Of a stretch of 64,000 nucleotides of DNA, positions 17,431 through 27,072 are shown piece after piece; position 1 is the first letter of the stretch, and the number at the start of each line of letters is the position of its first letter. Origin of the DNA: Pseudomonadota bacterium (GTDB lineage Bacteria; Pseudomonadota; Alphaproteobacteria; SHVP01); contig JAQBYN010000006.1 in the NCBI GenBank assembly GCA_027622715.1, positions 53,424 to 117,423 of the forward strand. The letters run 5' to 3'. Made by a program: the position numbers and the translations under genes. The notes under the pieces are model-generated. The model was not told the DNA's origin and ran no database searches. It saw only the letters and a program-made list of their open reading frames with translations.

Positions 17431-17474
17431 CGGGGCGGTGGACTTTGTCCACAGGCCGGGGCTACAACCGCGCA

Positions 17475-19364
17475 ATGTCGAGCGCAGTCCAAAATATCGA
17501 GCCAACGCGGTTTGACGTCATCGTTATTGGTGGCGGCCACGCCGGGTGCGAGGCGGCGGCTGCGTCGGCGCGGGTCGGCGCGCGGACACTGCTGCTCACC
17601 CACAAGCGGGCGACCATCGGCGAGATGTCCTGCAATCCAGCGATTGGCGGGTTGGGCAAGGGTCACTTGGTGCGCGAGATCGATGCGCTGGACGGTTTGA
17701 TGGGGCGCGTTGCCGATGCCGCCGGGATCCAGTTTCGTTTGCTGAACCGGCGCAAGGGCCCCGCCGTGCGCGGTCCCCGTGCCCAGGCTGACCGTGCCCT
17801 GTACCGGGTGGCCATGCAGGCCGCGCTGGCGGAAATCCCCGGGTTGACCATTGCCGAAGGCGGCGCCGAGGACTTGCTGATAGAGGATGGGCGGGTCGCC
17901 GGGGTGGTCACCGGTACCGGGGAGACCTACCGGGCGGCCGCTGTCGTGGTGACGACCGGCACGTTCCTCCGTGGCCTGATCCATATTGGCGATCAGCAGA
18001 TCCCTGCGGGTCGGGTCGGCGAGGCGCCCGCCACTGGGCTGTCGCGGCGCTTCGAGGAGATTGGCTTTGCCTTGGGGCGGTTGAAAACCGGTACCCCTCC
18101 GCGGCTCGACGGTCGCACCATCGACTGGGGGTCAACCACCGTCCAAGCCGGTGACGATGAGCCAGTGTTCTTCTCGTTCTTCACAAGCCAGGCGGCGGCG
18201 CGTCAGGTGCCGTGCCATATCACGGGAACGACCGAGGCGACCCACGCGATCATCCGCGCCAATCTCGCCCGCTCGCCGATGTATTCGGGGCGGATCGCGA
18301 GTGTTGGGCCACGCTATTGCCCGTCGATCGAGGACAAAGTGGTGCGCTTCCACGAAAAGCCTGGGCACCAAATTTTCCTTGAACCAGAAGGACTTAACGA
18401 CCACACGATCTATCCAAACGGGATTTCGACGTCGCTTCCCGAGGACGTTCAGCAGGCGTTCTTGCGCACCATTCCGGGTCTGGAGAACGTCGCTGTCATC
18501 CGGCCGGGCTATGCCATCGAGTACGACTATGTCGATCCGCGCGAGCTGTTGCCGACGCTCGAAACCAAACGCCTGCCGGGCCTTTATCTCGCCGGGCAAA
18601 TCAATGGCACGACTGGGTATGAAGAGGCGGCGGCACAAGGGGTGATGGCCGGGTTGAACGCCGGCCGTGCGGCTGGGGACGGCGACGGAATCGTGATCGA
18701 CCGTGCCACCGGCTATATCGGCGTCATGATCGATGACCTGGTGACGCGCGGCGTGAGTGAGCCCTACCGGATGTTCACGTCACGCGCCGAGTACCGGCTC
18801 AGCCTGCGGGCGGACAACGCCGACCAGCGGTTGACGCCGGTTGGCCAACAGGCCGGCTGTGTCGCGGCGCCGCGCGCGGCCGCATTCGCAGACAAGATGG
18901 CGCGGATTCAGCGGGGCCGCGATTTGGCTGGGTCGCTGCGTTTGAGTTCCACCGCCGCACGGGCATCGGGATTGTCTGTCGGTGCGGATGGCGCTATCCG
19001 TTCGGCGGTGCAGTTGCTGGCCTACCCGGATGTGAGCGTGGCGCGTTTGGCCGAGATTTGGCCGGCATTGTCGAGTTTTGAGGCGGACGTCGTGGAGCAG
19101 CTTGAAGTCGAGGCCCATTACGCCGGATATCTGGACCGGCAGTCCGCCGACATCGTGGCGTTTCGTAAAGACGAGGATCTTGCCCTGCCTGATGATGTCG
19201 ATTATGCCGCGGTCGGCGGTTTGTCGGCGGAAGCGCGGGGGCTGCTGATCCGCCACCGGCCCATGACGCTGGGGGCCGCGTCGCGGATTCAGGGGATGAC
19301 GCCGGCGGCGCTGGTGGCCTTGTTGCGGCATGTTCGGGGTGGTGGTCGACGCCGATCCGCGTAA
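17475..19364 (+). CDS. mnmG: tRNA uridine-5-carboxymethylaminomethyl modification enzyme MnmG
   Basis: A 629-residue FAD-dependent partner of MnmE. The N-terminal FAD fold is [30 protein letters not shown], followed by [20 protein letters not shown] (catalytic cysteine), [16 protein letters not shown], and the C-terminal [14 protein letters not shown]. The start at 17475 was picked because the motif begins about ten residues later; a longer frame runs back through the mnmE end. Its TAA stop is followed by a single base and then the first parS site. It lies 44 bases after mnmE. All signatures are intact. Confidence 0.97.
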   Translation: MSSAVQNIEPTRFDVIVIGGGHAGCEAAAASARVGARTLLLTHKRATIGEMSCNPAIGGLGKGHLVREIDALDGLMGRVADAAGIQFRLLNRRKGPAVRGPRAQADRALYRVAMQAALAEIPGLTIAEGGAEDLLIEDGRVAGVVTGTGETYRAAAVVVTTGTFLRGLIHIGDQQIPAGRVGEAPATGLSRRFEEIGFALGRLKTGTPPRLDGRTIDWGSTTVQAGDDEPVFFSFFTSQAAARQVPCHITGTTEATHAIIRANLARSPMYSGRIASVGPRYCPSIEDKVVRFHEKPGHQIFLEPEGLNDHTIYPNGISTSLPEDVQQAFLRTIPGLENVAVIRPGYAIEYDYVDPRELLPTLETKRLPGLYLAGQINGTTGYEEAAAQGVMAGLNAGRAAGDGDGIVIDRATGYIGVMIDDLVTRGVSEPYRMFTSRAEYRLSLRADNADQRLTPVGQQAGCVAAPRAAAFADKMARIQRGRDLAGSLRLSSTAARASGLSVGADGAIRSAVQLLAYPDVSVARLAEIWPALSSFEADVVEQLEVEAHYAGYLDRQSADIVAFRKDEDLALPDDVDYAAVGGLSAEARGLLIRHRPMTLGAASRIQGMTPAALVALLRHVRGGGRRRSA

Positions 19365-19380
19365 TGTTTCACGTGAAACA
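19365..19380. promoter_or_regulatory. parS: parS centromere site 1
   Basis: A perfect 16-base palindrome TGTTTCACGTGAAACA (18 bases with the flanking A/T), identical to the parS consensus bound by ParB in Bacillus and alphaproteobacteria. It begins one base after the mnmG stop. ParB loads here and spreads, and ParA then moves the origin region. Confidence 0.9.
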
Positions 19381-19401
19381 TTGGACAGAATGATTGACCT
19401 A

Positions 19402-19417
19402 TGTTTCACGTGAAACA
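19402..19417. promoter_or_regulatory. parS: parS centromere site 2
   Basis: A second perfect copy of TGTTTCACGTGAAACA, 37 bases after the first, ending one base before the ATG of rsmG. It occupies the place where a ribosome-binding site for rsmG would be, so ParB binding could also affect rsmG-parAB expression. Confidence 0.9.
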
Positions 19418-20026
19418 ATGACCCCCGAAGCGTTCCAGGTCGCAACCGGCGTTGCCGACCAGACCATCGCTAAACTTCATATCTACCTGGACCTGCTTCG
19501 GAAGTGGCAGGCCCGGATCAACCTCGTCGGCAAGTCCACGCTCGATGACCCATGGCGACGGCACCTTCTAGACGCGGTGCAATTGCTGCCGTTGCTCCCA
19601 GACAATGCTGGCCCGCTCGTCGACTTGGGGTCGGGCGCCGGCATTCCAGGCCTTATCCTCGCGGCGTGCGGCGTGCCGGATGTTTACTTGGTCGAATCCA
19701 ATGCCCGCAAATGTGTCTTCCTGCGCGAGGCGGCACGGTTGATGGATGTGGGCGTGACGGTGCACGCGGCCCGTCTCGACGCCGTGTCCCTCGGTGAGCC
19801 TGCGGCGGTCGTGACGGCGCGGGCGCTGGCGCCCCTCGGTGAGCTGCTCGGTTTTGCGGCCCGCTTCCGCGGCCCAAACACCCGGTGTCTTTTCTTCAAA
19901 GGACAAGATGTTGGTATTGAATTGACCGAAGCGGCTAAATCTTGGAACATGTCCGCCCGACTTGTGGATAGTTTGAGTGATCCCAGCGGGCGCATTGTCG
20001 TGGTGGAGGATTTCTCGCATGTCTGA
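19418..20026 (+). CDS. rsmG: 16S rRNA (guanine527-N7)-methyltransferase RsmG
   Basis: A 202-residue SAM-dependent methyltransferase (old name GidB) that methylates G527 of 16S rRNA. It shows VDLGSGAGIPGLILA (SAM loop), VESNARKCVFLREAARL, and VVTARALAPLGELL, all family-typical. The start is uncertain. ATG 19418 directly follows parS site 2 and overlaps the stop of a 6-codon mini-frame starting at 19401. A TTG at 19394 would add eight residues. It overlaps parA by eight bases at its end. The order mnmG-rsmG-parA-parB is the conserved origin-proximal one. Confidence 0.95.
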   Translation: MTPEAFQVATGVADQTIAKLHIYLDLLRKWQARINLVGKSTLDDPWRRHLLDAVQLLPLLPDNAGPLVDLGSGAGIPGLILAACGVPDVYLVESNARKCVFLREAARLMDVGVTVHAARLDAVSLGEPAAVVTARALAPLGELLGFAARFRGPNTRCLFFKGQDVGIELTEAAKSWNMSARLVDSLSDPSGRIVVVEDFSHV

Positions 20027-20843
20027 CGTGATGACGACGACGGTTCCCGACATCGTGGCCAAGCACCACCGCGTCTATGCCATCGCCAACCAGAAGGGCG
20101 GCGTCGGCAAGACGACGACGACCATCAACTTGGCGACGGCGCTGGCCGCCGTCGGCAAGCGCGTCCTGGTCATCGATCTCGACCCGCAAGGCAACGCCAG
20201 CACCGGTCTCGGGTTCGACCAGTCCGACCGAACGGTAACGGCTTACGACGTCCTGTCCGGGGCCGTGCCGTTGCGCCAAGCCATTCGGCACACGCGAATC
20301 CCCGGCCTGGACCTGGTGACTTCGACGGTGGATCTGCTGGGCGCTGAGATCGAGCTCATCGACATGGACCGCCGCAGTTACCGGATGCGCGACGCCGTGG
20401 AAGCCGCCGACACCGACCACGACTTCATCATCATCGATTGTCCGCCGGCGCTTGGCCTGTTGACCTTGAACGCGTTAGCGGCTGCCGACGCGGTCCTCAT
20501 CCCGCTGCAATGCGAGTTCTTTGCGCTGGAAGGTCTGAGCCAATTGCTGCGGACCGTGGACCGCATCAAACGGACCTTCAATCCAGACCTGGAACTTACC
20601 GGCGTTGTCCTGACCATGTTCGACAAGCGCAACAATCTGTCCGAGCAGGTCGCGGCGGACGCGCGTGGCCACCTCGGAGACAAGGTCTATGACACCGTTA
20701 TCCCGCGCAATGTGAAGATCTCGGAGGCGCCGTCGCACGGCAAACCGGCGTTGCTGTATGATTACAATTGCGCCGGTAGCCGCGCCTACATAGCCCTGGC
20801 CAAGGAATTCTTGCGCCGGGAACGCGTGCCGTTGGCGGCGTGA
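20019..20843 (+). CDS. parA: Chromosome-partitioning ATPase ParA
   Basis: A 274-residue ParA/Soj ATPase. The deviant Walker A motif is AIANQKGGVGKTTTTINLA, with the signature lysine; the A' motif is VLVIDLDPQGNAS and Walker B FIIIDCPPALG. It forms ATP-dependent dimers on the nucleoid and pulls ParB-parS complexes apart. The start at 20019 overlaps the end of rsmG; an earlier in-frame start would run deeper into rsmG. parB follows, its start 15 bases after this stop. The chromosomal rather than plasmid form is supported by context and by the missing N-terminal helix-turn-helix. Confidence 0.97.
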   Translation: MSDVMTTTVPDIVAKHHRVYAIANQKGGVGKTTTTINLATALAAVGKRVLVIDLDPQGNASTGLGFDQSDRTVTAYDVLSGAVPLRQAIRHTRIPGLDLVTSTVDLLGAEIELIDMDRRSYRMRDAVEAADTDHDFIIIDCPPALGLLTLNALAAADAVLIPLQCEFFALEGLSQLLRTVDRIKRTFNPDLELTGVVLTMFDKRNNLSEQVAADARGHLGDKVYDTVIPRNVKISEAPSHGKPALLYDYNCAGSRAYIALAKEFLRRERVPLAA

Positions 20844-20857
20844 CGGTGGAGGGCAAT

Positions 20858-21754
20858 ATGGCTGAAGAGACACCGCGCAAGAGTTTGGGCCGGGGCTTGT
20901 CATCGCTTCTTGGCGACGACCGCGAGGACTATGCGGCGCTCGAGCAGGTCAAATCCCAGCGCGACCTACCGATTGAGTTTCTGACGCCGAGCCCGTTCCA
21001 ACCGCGGCACCGGTTTGACGAGGATGAGCTGAAACAGCTGACCGCGTCGGTTCGTGAACACGGGATCCTGCAGCCCATCTTGGTGCGCCGCCATGGTGAC
21101 TCACCGGATCGCTACGAGATCATTGCCGGCGAGCGCCGCTGGCGTGCTGCACAGTTGGCGCGACTGACCAAAATTCCGGTCATTATCAAGGACTTCAACG
21201 ACGAAGAAGCCCTTGAGGTCGCGCTGATCGAAAACGTTCAGCGCGAAGATCTGACGCCGATCGAAGAGGCGCAAGGCTATCAGCGCCTGATCGACGAATT
21301 CCAACACACCCAGGAACAGGTCTCGAAACTGATCGGCCGCAGCCGCAGCCACATCGCCAATACGCTGCGTCTATTGAACTTGCCGATGGAAGTGCGGGAA
21401 ATGCTGCACACCGGACTGCTGACTGCCGGTCATGGCCGGGCGTTGCTCAACGATGCCAATCCGATTGCAGCGGCCAAACGCATCATTGCTGGCGGGCTGA
21501 ACGTCCGCGAGACCGAAGCGTTGACCCCCAAAAAGCGGCAAGCCGCCGCGGCACCGATCTTGGATGCCGACACCTTGGCGCTGGAGCGCGATTTGTCTAC
21601 CGCGCTGGGTCTACACGTCACGGTCGGATTCAAGGGTGAGAAAAAGGGCGGGACGCTCAAGATTGCCTACAGCACGCTCGACCAGCTCGACGAGATCTGC
21701 AAACGTCTCCTGCATCATCCCCATGAGACCGAGGCGGAACGCAAAGAAGACTAA
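20858..21754 (+). CDS. parB: Chromosome-partitioning protein ParB
   Basis: A 298-residue CTP-dependent DNA clamp that binds parS. It begins RKSLGRGLSSLLGD (the ParA-interacting N-terminal peptide), then FQPRHRFDEDELKQLTASVREHGILQPI, the CTP-binding GERRWRAAQ, ENVQREDLTPIEEAQGYQ, the helix-turn-helix QEQVSKLIGRSRSHIANTLRLL, and a C-terminal dimer domain. The ATG at 20858 is preferred to the GTG at 20840 because a strong GGTGGAGGG ribosome-binding site (20845-20853) sits immediately upstream. It converges with holA across about 40 bases. Confidence 0.96.
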   Translation: MAEETPRKSLGRGLSSLLGDDREDYAALEQVKSQRDLPIEFLTPSPFQPRHRFDEDELKQLTASVREHGILQPILVRRHGDSPDRYEIIAGERRWRAAQLARLTKIPVIIKDFNDEEALEVALIENVQREDLTPIEEAQGYQRLIDEFQHTQEQVSKLIGRSRSHIANTLRLLNLPMEVREMLHTGLLTAGHGRALLNDANPIAAAKRIIAGGLNVRETEALTPKKRQAAAAPILDADTLALERDLSTALGLHVTVGFKGEKKGGTLKIAYSTLDQLDEICKRLLHHPHETEAERKED

Positions 21755-21796
21755 ACGTTTCGGTATCGAAATAATGTGTTGTCGCTGCTGGGCGGA

Positions 21797-22834
21797 CTAA
21801 GACTCACCTATGCAGCGGCGCGCGGCCGCAGCAATTCGGATCAAGGCTCGCTCCAATAGGGCCGCGTCGGGTAGCCCGGTTGTTTTGCAATCTAGTTCCG
21901 CTTCCGTAACAATCGTCAAGGCCCGACCCAAAGTGGTCGGCGTCCAGCGTTGCAATTGCGCCGAAAACTCGTTCTGTTGCATAAAGAAGACCGGCGGACG
22001 GAGCTTGGCCATGGCGGCTCTCGCCGGCATGCCCTTTTGGTGGTCGGCGGCGGCCAGCATCAGGCGCTGGAGATGGCGACCAACGGCGCGCACGATTGCC
22101 ACGGTCGCGACACCCTCACGGTAGGCACGCTGGAGCGCATCGTCGAGTCGGGCGACGTTGCCGCTCGCGGTGGCCATGGCGACCTCGTCGGTCGATACCG
22201 CCCCGACATCGCCAACTGACTGTTCGACATCATCCGCGGTAATCGTCCCGCCATCGGTCCCTTTGAAAAGGATAAGTTTTTCAATCTCACCGCGGCTAAT
22301 CAGGCGGTCGCTGCCCAAGCGGGCAATCAGATCATCCACCGCCGCAGGATCGATCTTCAGACCCGCGTCCTTAACTGCTTGCCGGATCAACCCTGTCACG
22401 GCTTCGGCGTCATCAACGTAGCACGGTATCGCTGCGCCGCTTTTGGCGCCCTCGAACGCCTTGCGCAAACCAGACCGTGGCCCCAGGTCGCCCGCCTCAA
22501 CCACGAAAAACGCCTCGCTACGATCCAAATCGAGAACCGGCTCGAAGGCCTTGACCAGCCCCTCATCGGCTTGTCGTACCAGGACGACGCGGCTGTCACC
22601 GGTCAAACTCATTGATGCGGATTCATCGATGATCCGCGCCGGGTCATCGGAAACTTTGCCGCTGTCGAGTTCGAGAAAACGAAACGGGTCATCGCTATCG
22701 CCCAGCACACTGCGCACCAGCGCCCGTCCGCGTTCTCGCACCAGCCCGCCGTCCGGGCCGTAGACCAAAACAGCGACAACGTCGCTGTGCGGTTTGCGGA
22801 TGAAGGCGTCGGCCTCACGGGTTGAAACTTTCAC
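21797..22834 (-). CDS. holA: DNA polymerase III subunit delta
   Basis: A 345-residue clamp-loader delta subunit, which opens the beta sliding clamp. It shows the weakly conserved HolA pattern: VAVLVYGPDGGLVRERGRALVRSVLGD at the start (a relic P-loop), then FFVVEAGDL, then IPCYVDDAEAVTGLIRQAVKDAG, and a C-terminal helical collar domain (GRHLQRLMLAAADHQKG). It is the last gene of the leuS-lptE-holA minus-strand group, the usual alphaproteobacterial arrangement facing parB. The gap to lptE is 12 bases. Confidence 0.93.
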   Translation of the reverse strand: MKVSTREADAFIRKPHSDVVAVLVYGPDGGLVRERGRALVRSVLGDSDDPFRFLELDSGKVSDDPARIIDESASMSLTGDSRVVLVRQADEGLVKAFEPVLDLDRSEAFFVVEAGDLGPRSGLRKAFEGAKSGAAIPCYVDDAEAVTGLIRQAVKDAGLKIDPAAVDDLIARLGSDRLISRGEIEKLILFKGTDGGTITADDVEQSVGDVGAVSTDEVAMATASGNVARLDDALQRAYREGVATVAIVRAVGRHLQRLMLAAADHQKGMPARAAMAKLRPPVFFMQQNEFSAQLQRWTPTTLGRALTIVTEAELDCKTTGLPDAALLERALIRIAAAARRCIGES

Positions 22835-22846
22835 GACCGTCGCGCC

Positions 22847-23347
22847 TTACCCTTGCACGGTGCTGAAGTGCACACCGATTCGTAACGCAATGCTATCGGC
22901 AATCTGCCGAGCCGCGCGGCGCAGTGCGTCGGCCTCAGCTGTGATATTGGCGAACTCTGAGCGCACAATGTTGAACGCGGCAACCGAGCGCGTCTTGCCC
23001 TGTGCGACGACGTTACCTGTCGCGGCCTCACGCAAAGCGAACGTGGCCTCCAAGGACACGTTGAACCGGGTGGCCTGCTCATCGCTTTGAAAGGCAACAC
23101 CTTCTTTGGTTTGCTCCAGCGTGACCGTCAAGATGAACACCGGCGACCGTGGTTGACCCTGCGGCGTCACGGAATCGATGAGCTGGTTGCGCACCAATTG
23201 GCCGACCCGATCGGCAATCGGCGCAATCTCTATGCTGCGGAATTCTTGCAGGACCTGGCCGCCGCCGGCGCGCTCACCATAGAGCGGCTGAAAGCCGCAT
23301 GCACCGATCAACGCCGCGAAGGTCAGCGCAAGGCCTACCCTAAACAA
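22847..23347 (-). CDS. lptE: LPS-assembly lipoprotein LptE
   Basis: A 166-residue lipoprotein that plugs the LptD barrel for lipopolysaccharide insertion at the outer membrane. It has a signal peptide ending in the lipobox IGAC, with Cys17 followed by GFQPLYG, the family-typical start. [21 protein letters not shown] and the later [25 protein letters not shown] region also fit. It overlaps the end of leuS by eight bases and leads into holA. Short divergent family, but the lipobox plus GFxPLYG and the gene order make the call firm. Confidence 0.93.
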   Translation of the reverse strand: MFRVGLALTFAALIGACGFQPLYGERAGGGQVLQEFRSIEIAPIADRVGQLVRNQLIDSVTPQGQPRSPVFILTVTLEQTKEGVAFQSDEQATRFNVSLEATFALREAATGNVVAQGKTRSVAAFNIVRSEFANITAEADALRRAARQIADSIALRIGVHFSTVQG

Positions 23348-25904
23348 CGATATTCACGATCTTGTCGGGCACGACGATTACTTTCCGGACAGTCTTGCCC
23401 TCGATCGCGCGCTGAACGTTATCCAATTCGAGAGCAGCGGCTTCGAGCGTCGCCTTGTCTGTGCCCTTCGCAAACTCAATCGTACCGCGCAACTTACCCG
23501 ACACTTGAACCGCAATTGTCACGCTGTCGTCGGCCGCGAGCGCGCGGTCGGCCTCGGGCCAATTCTCCTCTGCCAGCACCGTGGTGTGGCCCAACCGCTG
23601 CCACAGTTCCTCGGCCAGATGCGGCATCATGGGTGCAAGCAACCGCACCAGCGTTTCGAGTCCTTCACGCCGCGTCGTGCTATCGACCGTATCCTTACCG
23701 TCGACCAACGTGTTGGTGAGCTCGTAGAGTCGCGCAACCGCCCGATTGAACCGTAGCGCGTCAAGATCGTCGCTTACCGCGATAATTGTTTTATGCACGG
23801 CGCGCCGCATCGCGACGACTGCGCCGCCGTCGGCGTCACCGCCGTTGGCCGCCGCCAAGTCATCGAGTGACGATAAGACGAGCCGCCACAAGCGGTTGGT
23901 GAATCGCCAAGCGCCTTGCACCCCGGCTTCGGTCCATTCGAGGTCGCGCTCCGGCGGACTGTCCGACAGCATGAACCAGCGCGCTGTATCCGCGCCGAAT
24001 TGATCGATAATCGATCCCGGATCGACGACATTCTTTTTCGACTTAGACATCGACTCGGAACGCCCGATCATCACCGGCGACCCATCGTCCGCCTTTGTCG
24101 CGCTGCCGTCAGGATGAAACGTCACCTCTTCGGGGTACAACCATTTCCCGGCGCCGCTTTTGTAGGTCTCGTGACAGACCATGCCTTGGGTGAACAGACC
24201 GGCAAACGGTTCGTCGATCGAAGCGTATCCGCAGCGCCGCATCGCGCGCACAAAAAACCGCGAATACAGGAGATGCAAAATCGCGTGTTCAATGCCGCCG
24301 ATGTACTGATCGACCGGCAGCCAATAGTCGACCGCGCCCTTCTCGACCGGGACGTCGGCGCGCGCCGAACAAAACCGGGCGAAGTACCACGACGAATCGA
24401 CGAAGGTATCCAGCGTATCGGTTTCGCGCCGTGCGGCGGCGCCGCACTTGGGGCACGGCGTGTGTTTCCAGGTCGGGTGATGGTCCAGCGGATTGCCCGG
24501 CGTGTCGAAAGTAACGTCGTCGGGCAGCACGACAGGTAGTGCGGCGATTGGCACCGGTACAATCCCGCAACTGTCGCAATGAACCACCGGGACCGGGCAT
24601 CCCCAATAGCGTTGCCGCGAGACCCCCCAGTCGCGTAACCGGAAATTGACGGTGGTGACGCCGCGGCCCATCGCGCTAAGGCGCTTCGCCATTTCGGCTT
24701 TGGCGTCGGGCACACTCATGCCGTCGAGAAAATCCGAGTTGATCAGGCGGCCATCCTCAACGAAGGCCTCGTCGCCAACCGCGAATGTTTCGGCGTCGGC
24801 GTCTTTCGGGGCCACGACGGGGATCACGTCGAGGCCGAGCTTGCGGGCGAAATCGAGGTCGCGTTGGTCGTGCGCCGGGCAACCGAAAATCGCGCCGGTG
24901 CCGTAGTCCATCAACACGAAATTGGCGATGAAGACCGGCAGCTCGCGCCCATCGAACGGGTGCAGCGCGCGCAGTCCGGTATCGAAGCCCTTTTTCTCGG
25001 CGCGTTCGATGACCGCTTCGCTGGTGCCCATGCGATTGCACTCGGCAATGAACGCTGCGGCGCCGGCATCATTTTCGGCGATGCCCTTGCCCAGCGGATG
25101 ATCCGGCGCGAGGGCACAGAAGGTAGCGCCGAACAGTGTGTCATGGCGCGTCGTATAGACTTCTAAGGTGTCGTCGCGGTCTTTCAGATCGAAAGTCAGC
25201 CGGACGCCTTCGGAGCGGCCGATCCAATTTTCTTGCATCAGCCGCACGCGTTCGGGCCACCGGTCCAGCGTCTCCAGCGAGTTCAGCAGGTCGTCGTTGA
25301 ACTCGGTGATCTTGAAGAACCACTGGCTCAGGTCGCGCTTTTCGACCAGCGCACCGGATCGCCATCCGCGCCCGTCGATCACTTGTTCATTGGCCAACAC
25401 GGTGTGATCGACCGGATCCCAGTTGACGACGGACTTGCGACGGTAAACTAGACCCGCCTCGAGCATCTCAAGGAACAGCTGCTGCTGGTGACGGTAGTAG
25501 CCGGGATGGCAGGTGGCGATTTCGCGCGACCAATCGAGCGACAGCCCCATGCTTTTGAGTTCGGCGCGCATCGCGTCGATATTGTCGTAGGTCCATTTGG
25601 CGGGGTGGACGCCCATGTCGCGCGCCGCGTTCTCGGCCGGCAAACCGAAGGCGTCCCAGCCCATCGGGTGCAGCACGTTGAAACCGCGTGCGCGTTTGTA
25701 GCGGGCGACGACGTCGCCCAAGGTGTAATTGCGCACATGGCCCATGTGAATGCGGCCCGACGGATAGGGGAACATTTCGAGCACGTAATACTTGGGCTTG
25801 GTAGTGTCGGTCTTAGCCTCGAAGATTTTTCGGTCGGCCCACACCTTCTGCCAGCGGATTTCCGCTTCTTTGGCGTTGTAGCGCTCGATATCGCGTGTGC
25901 TCAT
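23340..25904 (-). CDS. leuS: Leucyl-tRNA synthetase
   Basis: An 854-residue class I synthetase that charges tRNA-Leu with leucine. The HIGH motif is [20 protein letters not shown], the CP1 editing domain follows from about residue 220 to 420 ([18 protein letters not shown]), the KMSKS motif is [14 protein letters not shown], and a zinc-like HCDSCG/CPKCG pair lies in between. The length is normal for the bacterial enzyme. The start codon at 25904 lies about 100 bases from the peroxiredoxin-oxygenase gene, and downstream it overlaps lptE. Intact. Confidence 0.97.
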   Translation of the reverse strand: MSTRDIERYNAKEAEIRWQKVWADRKIFEAKTDTTKPKYYVLEMFPYPSGRIHMGHVRNYTLGDVVARYKRARGFNVLHPMGWDAFGLPAENAARDMGVHPAKWTYDNIDAMRAELKSMGLSLDWSREIATCHPGYYRHQQQLFLEMLEAGLVYRRKSVVNWDPVDHTVLANEQVIDGRGWRSGALVEKRDLSQWFFKITEFNDDLLNSLETLDRWPERVRLMQENWIGRSEGVRLTFDLKDRDDTLEVYTTRHDTLFGATFCALAPDHPLGKGIAENDAGAAAFIAECNRMGTSEAVIERAEKKGFDTGLRALHPFDGRELPVFIANFVLMDYGTGAIFGCPAHDQRDLDFARKLGLDVIPVVAPKDADAETFAVGDEAFVEDGRLINSDFLDGMSVPDAKAEMAKRLSAMGRGVTTVNFRLRDWGVSRQRYWGCPVPVVHCDSCGIVPVPIAALPVVLPDDVTFDTPGNPLDHHPTWKHTPCPKCGAAARRETDTLDTFVDSSWYFARFCSARADVPVEKGAVDYWLPVDQYIGGIEHAILHLLYSRFFVRAMRRCGYASIDEPFAGLFTQGMVCHETYKSGAGKWLYPEEVTFHPDGSATKADDGSPVMIGRSESMSKSKKNVVDPGSIIDQFGADTARWFMLSDSPPERDLEWTEAGVQGAWRFTNRLWRLVLSSLDDLAAANGGDADGGAVVAMRRAVHKTIIAVSDDLDALRFNRAVARLYELTNTLVDGKDTVDSTTRREGLETLVRLLAPMMPHLAEELWQRLGHTTVLAEENWPEADRALAADDSVTIAVQVSGKLRGTIEFAKGTDKATLEAAALELDNVQRAIEGKTVRKVIVVPDKIVNIVV

Positions 25905-26004
25905 GTGTCTAACGGGCCCTGGTTCTGTTGAGGCCTGAATAACCTAACAGGCGCGAACTCACAACGCGCCCGCTGAGTCGTCGTGGTCGCGTCCCGGGCC
26001 TCAA

Positions 26005-27072
26005 CTAAGCGTTGGCTCTTTTAAGCATTTCTCGCTCGCGGGCGCCGAAGAAAAAGCACAGCAGCACAAAACGTTCGCCTTTAAGGACAGGGGTCACCTC
26101 GTGTAGCAGCGAGCAACTAAAGATCAGCGCCTCGCCGGCCTTGGGCCGGTACTCCTCAGGCCCGAATTCGGCAAAGCGTAGCGCCCCGCCGACGTAGTCG
26201 TCCGGATCGTTCAACAGCAACGACATGGCAAAGCGGCGGAAGGCGGTCGCCGGGGCCGTGTTGTCGCGGTGGGCGCGGAAGTAACCGCCGGTGTCCGCGC
26301 CGTAGCGCCCGATCTTCAGTTCGGTCGTGCCGACGACGTGAAAATCAAACGCTTTCGCCACCTCCGGCGCGACCCTGCGCCCGATCAGGTCGCCAATGCG
26401 GCCGCGCAAGTCTTTGTCGTCGATGATGTGGTCCCGGCGGGCTTTTGAGGTTTGATGCTCGACCGCATCGTCGCTGTTGGTGAGCGGGTTGAACGAACCG
26501 CTCGCGAAATTGCCCTGGGTCCGCCACAGCGCGACAAGGTCGCGGCACAATGTCGAATCGAAGACATCGGGGATGGCGAGGAGCGGGGCAGGCCGCGGCA
26601 CGACCGTCGCTGGTGGTGTCTGGGCCAGATCATCGACCGCCGCGACCACCAAGTCGACGGCGACTGTTGCGTCATAGGCGCGGACCACGGTGGACACCCG
26701 CAGGCGGCGGTCAAGGACAAACGCGGTGAACGCAGGCTGGGGCTGGCTTGCGCCGACATTTCCATAGACCTCGCTGACGCGGCCCTCGACATCCGACAGG
26801 ACGCCGAACGGCATGGTCAGGCGCATTGCGAGATGGCCGTTTTCCTCGCACGGCAGGCGCGTTACGACGAAGACGTCCGCTTTGGCGAGCCGGTTCGCGG
26901 CTGCCACCAGCGGGGCCAACACGGCTTCGTCGCCACCGTGGCAAAAGGCAAACACCATCGGGTTGCCGCGCGCGTGACGCAGCACACCCGTGGGCGTGCC
27001 GTTCACATCGGGCAGGTCGAAATCGGGAACACTATCGCCACGCTCGAAAACGACTCGCGGCGCAGGGGTCAT
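26005..27072 (-). CDS. Fused thioredoxin-fold (peroxiredoxin-like) and 2OG-Fe(II) oxygenase protein
   Basis: 355 residues in two parts. Residues 1-150 form a thioredoxin/AhpC-like domain (FERGDSVPDFDLPDVNG, then VFAFCHGGD with one cysteine). Residues 165-355 form a prolyl-4-hydroxylase-type double-stranded beta-helix: FRAHRDN gives His268 and Asp270, LLHEVTP gives His324, and GERFV gives Arg334, the full iron and 2-oxoglutarate set. It would hydroxylate an unknown protein or metabolite. It overlaps the DUF3576 gene by four bases and lies between it and leuS, where these two are more often neighbours. Both domains look intact. Confidence 0.84.
   Translation of the reverse strand: MTPAPRVVFERGDSVPDFDLPDVNGTPTGVLRHARGNPMVFAFCHGGDEAVLAPLVAAANRLAKADVFVVTRLPCEENGHLAMRLTMPFGVLSDVEGRVSEVYGNVGASQPQPAFTAFVLDRRLRVSTVVRAYDATVAVDLVVAAVDDLAQTPPATVVPRPAPLLAIPDVFDSTLCRDLVALWRTQGNFASGSFNPLTNSDDAVEHQTSKARRDHIIDDKDLRGRIGDLIGRRVAPEVAKAFDFHVVGTTELKIGRYGADTGGYFRAHRDNTAPATAFRRFAMSLLLNDPDDYVGGALRFAEFGPEEYRPKAGEALIFSCSLLHEVTPVLKGERFVLLCFFFGAREREMLKRANA

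Noticed and set aside
17445..17453. Single DnaA-box-like sites TTGTCCACA (17445-17453) and TGTGGATAG (19963-19971)
   Set aside because: Each has one mismatch to TTATCCACA and they are isolated; there is no cluster or AT-rich unwinding region, so oriC is not in this window even though it may be near.
21755..21796. Possible terminator between parB and holA (CGTTTCGGTATCGAAAT)
   Set aside because: Only a 5-bp stem with no T run; too weak to call.
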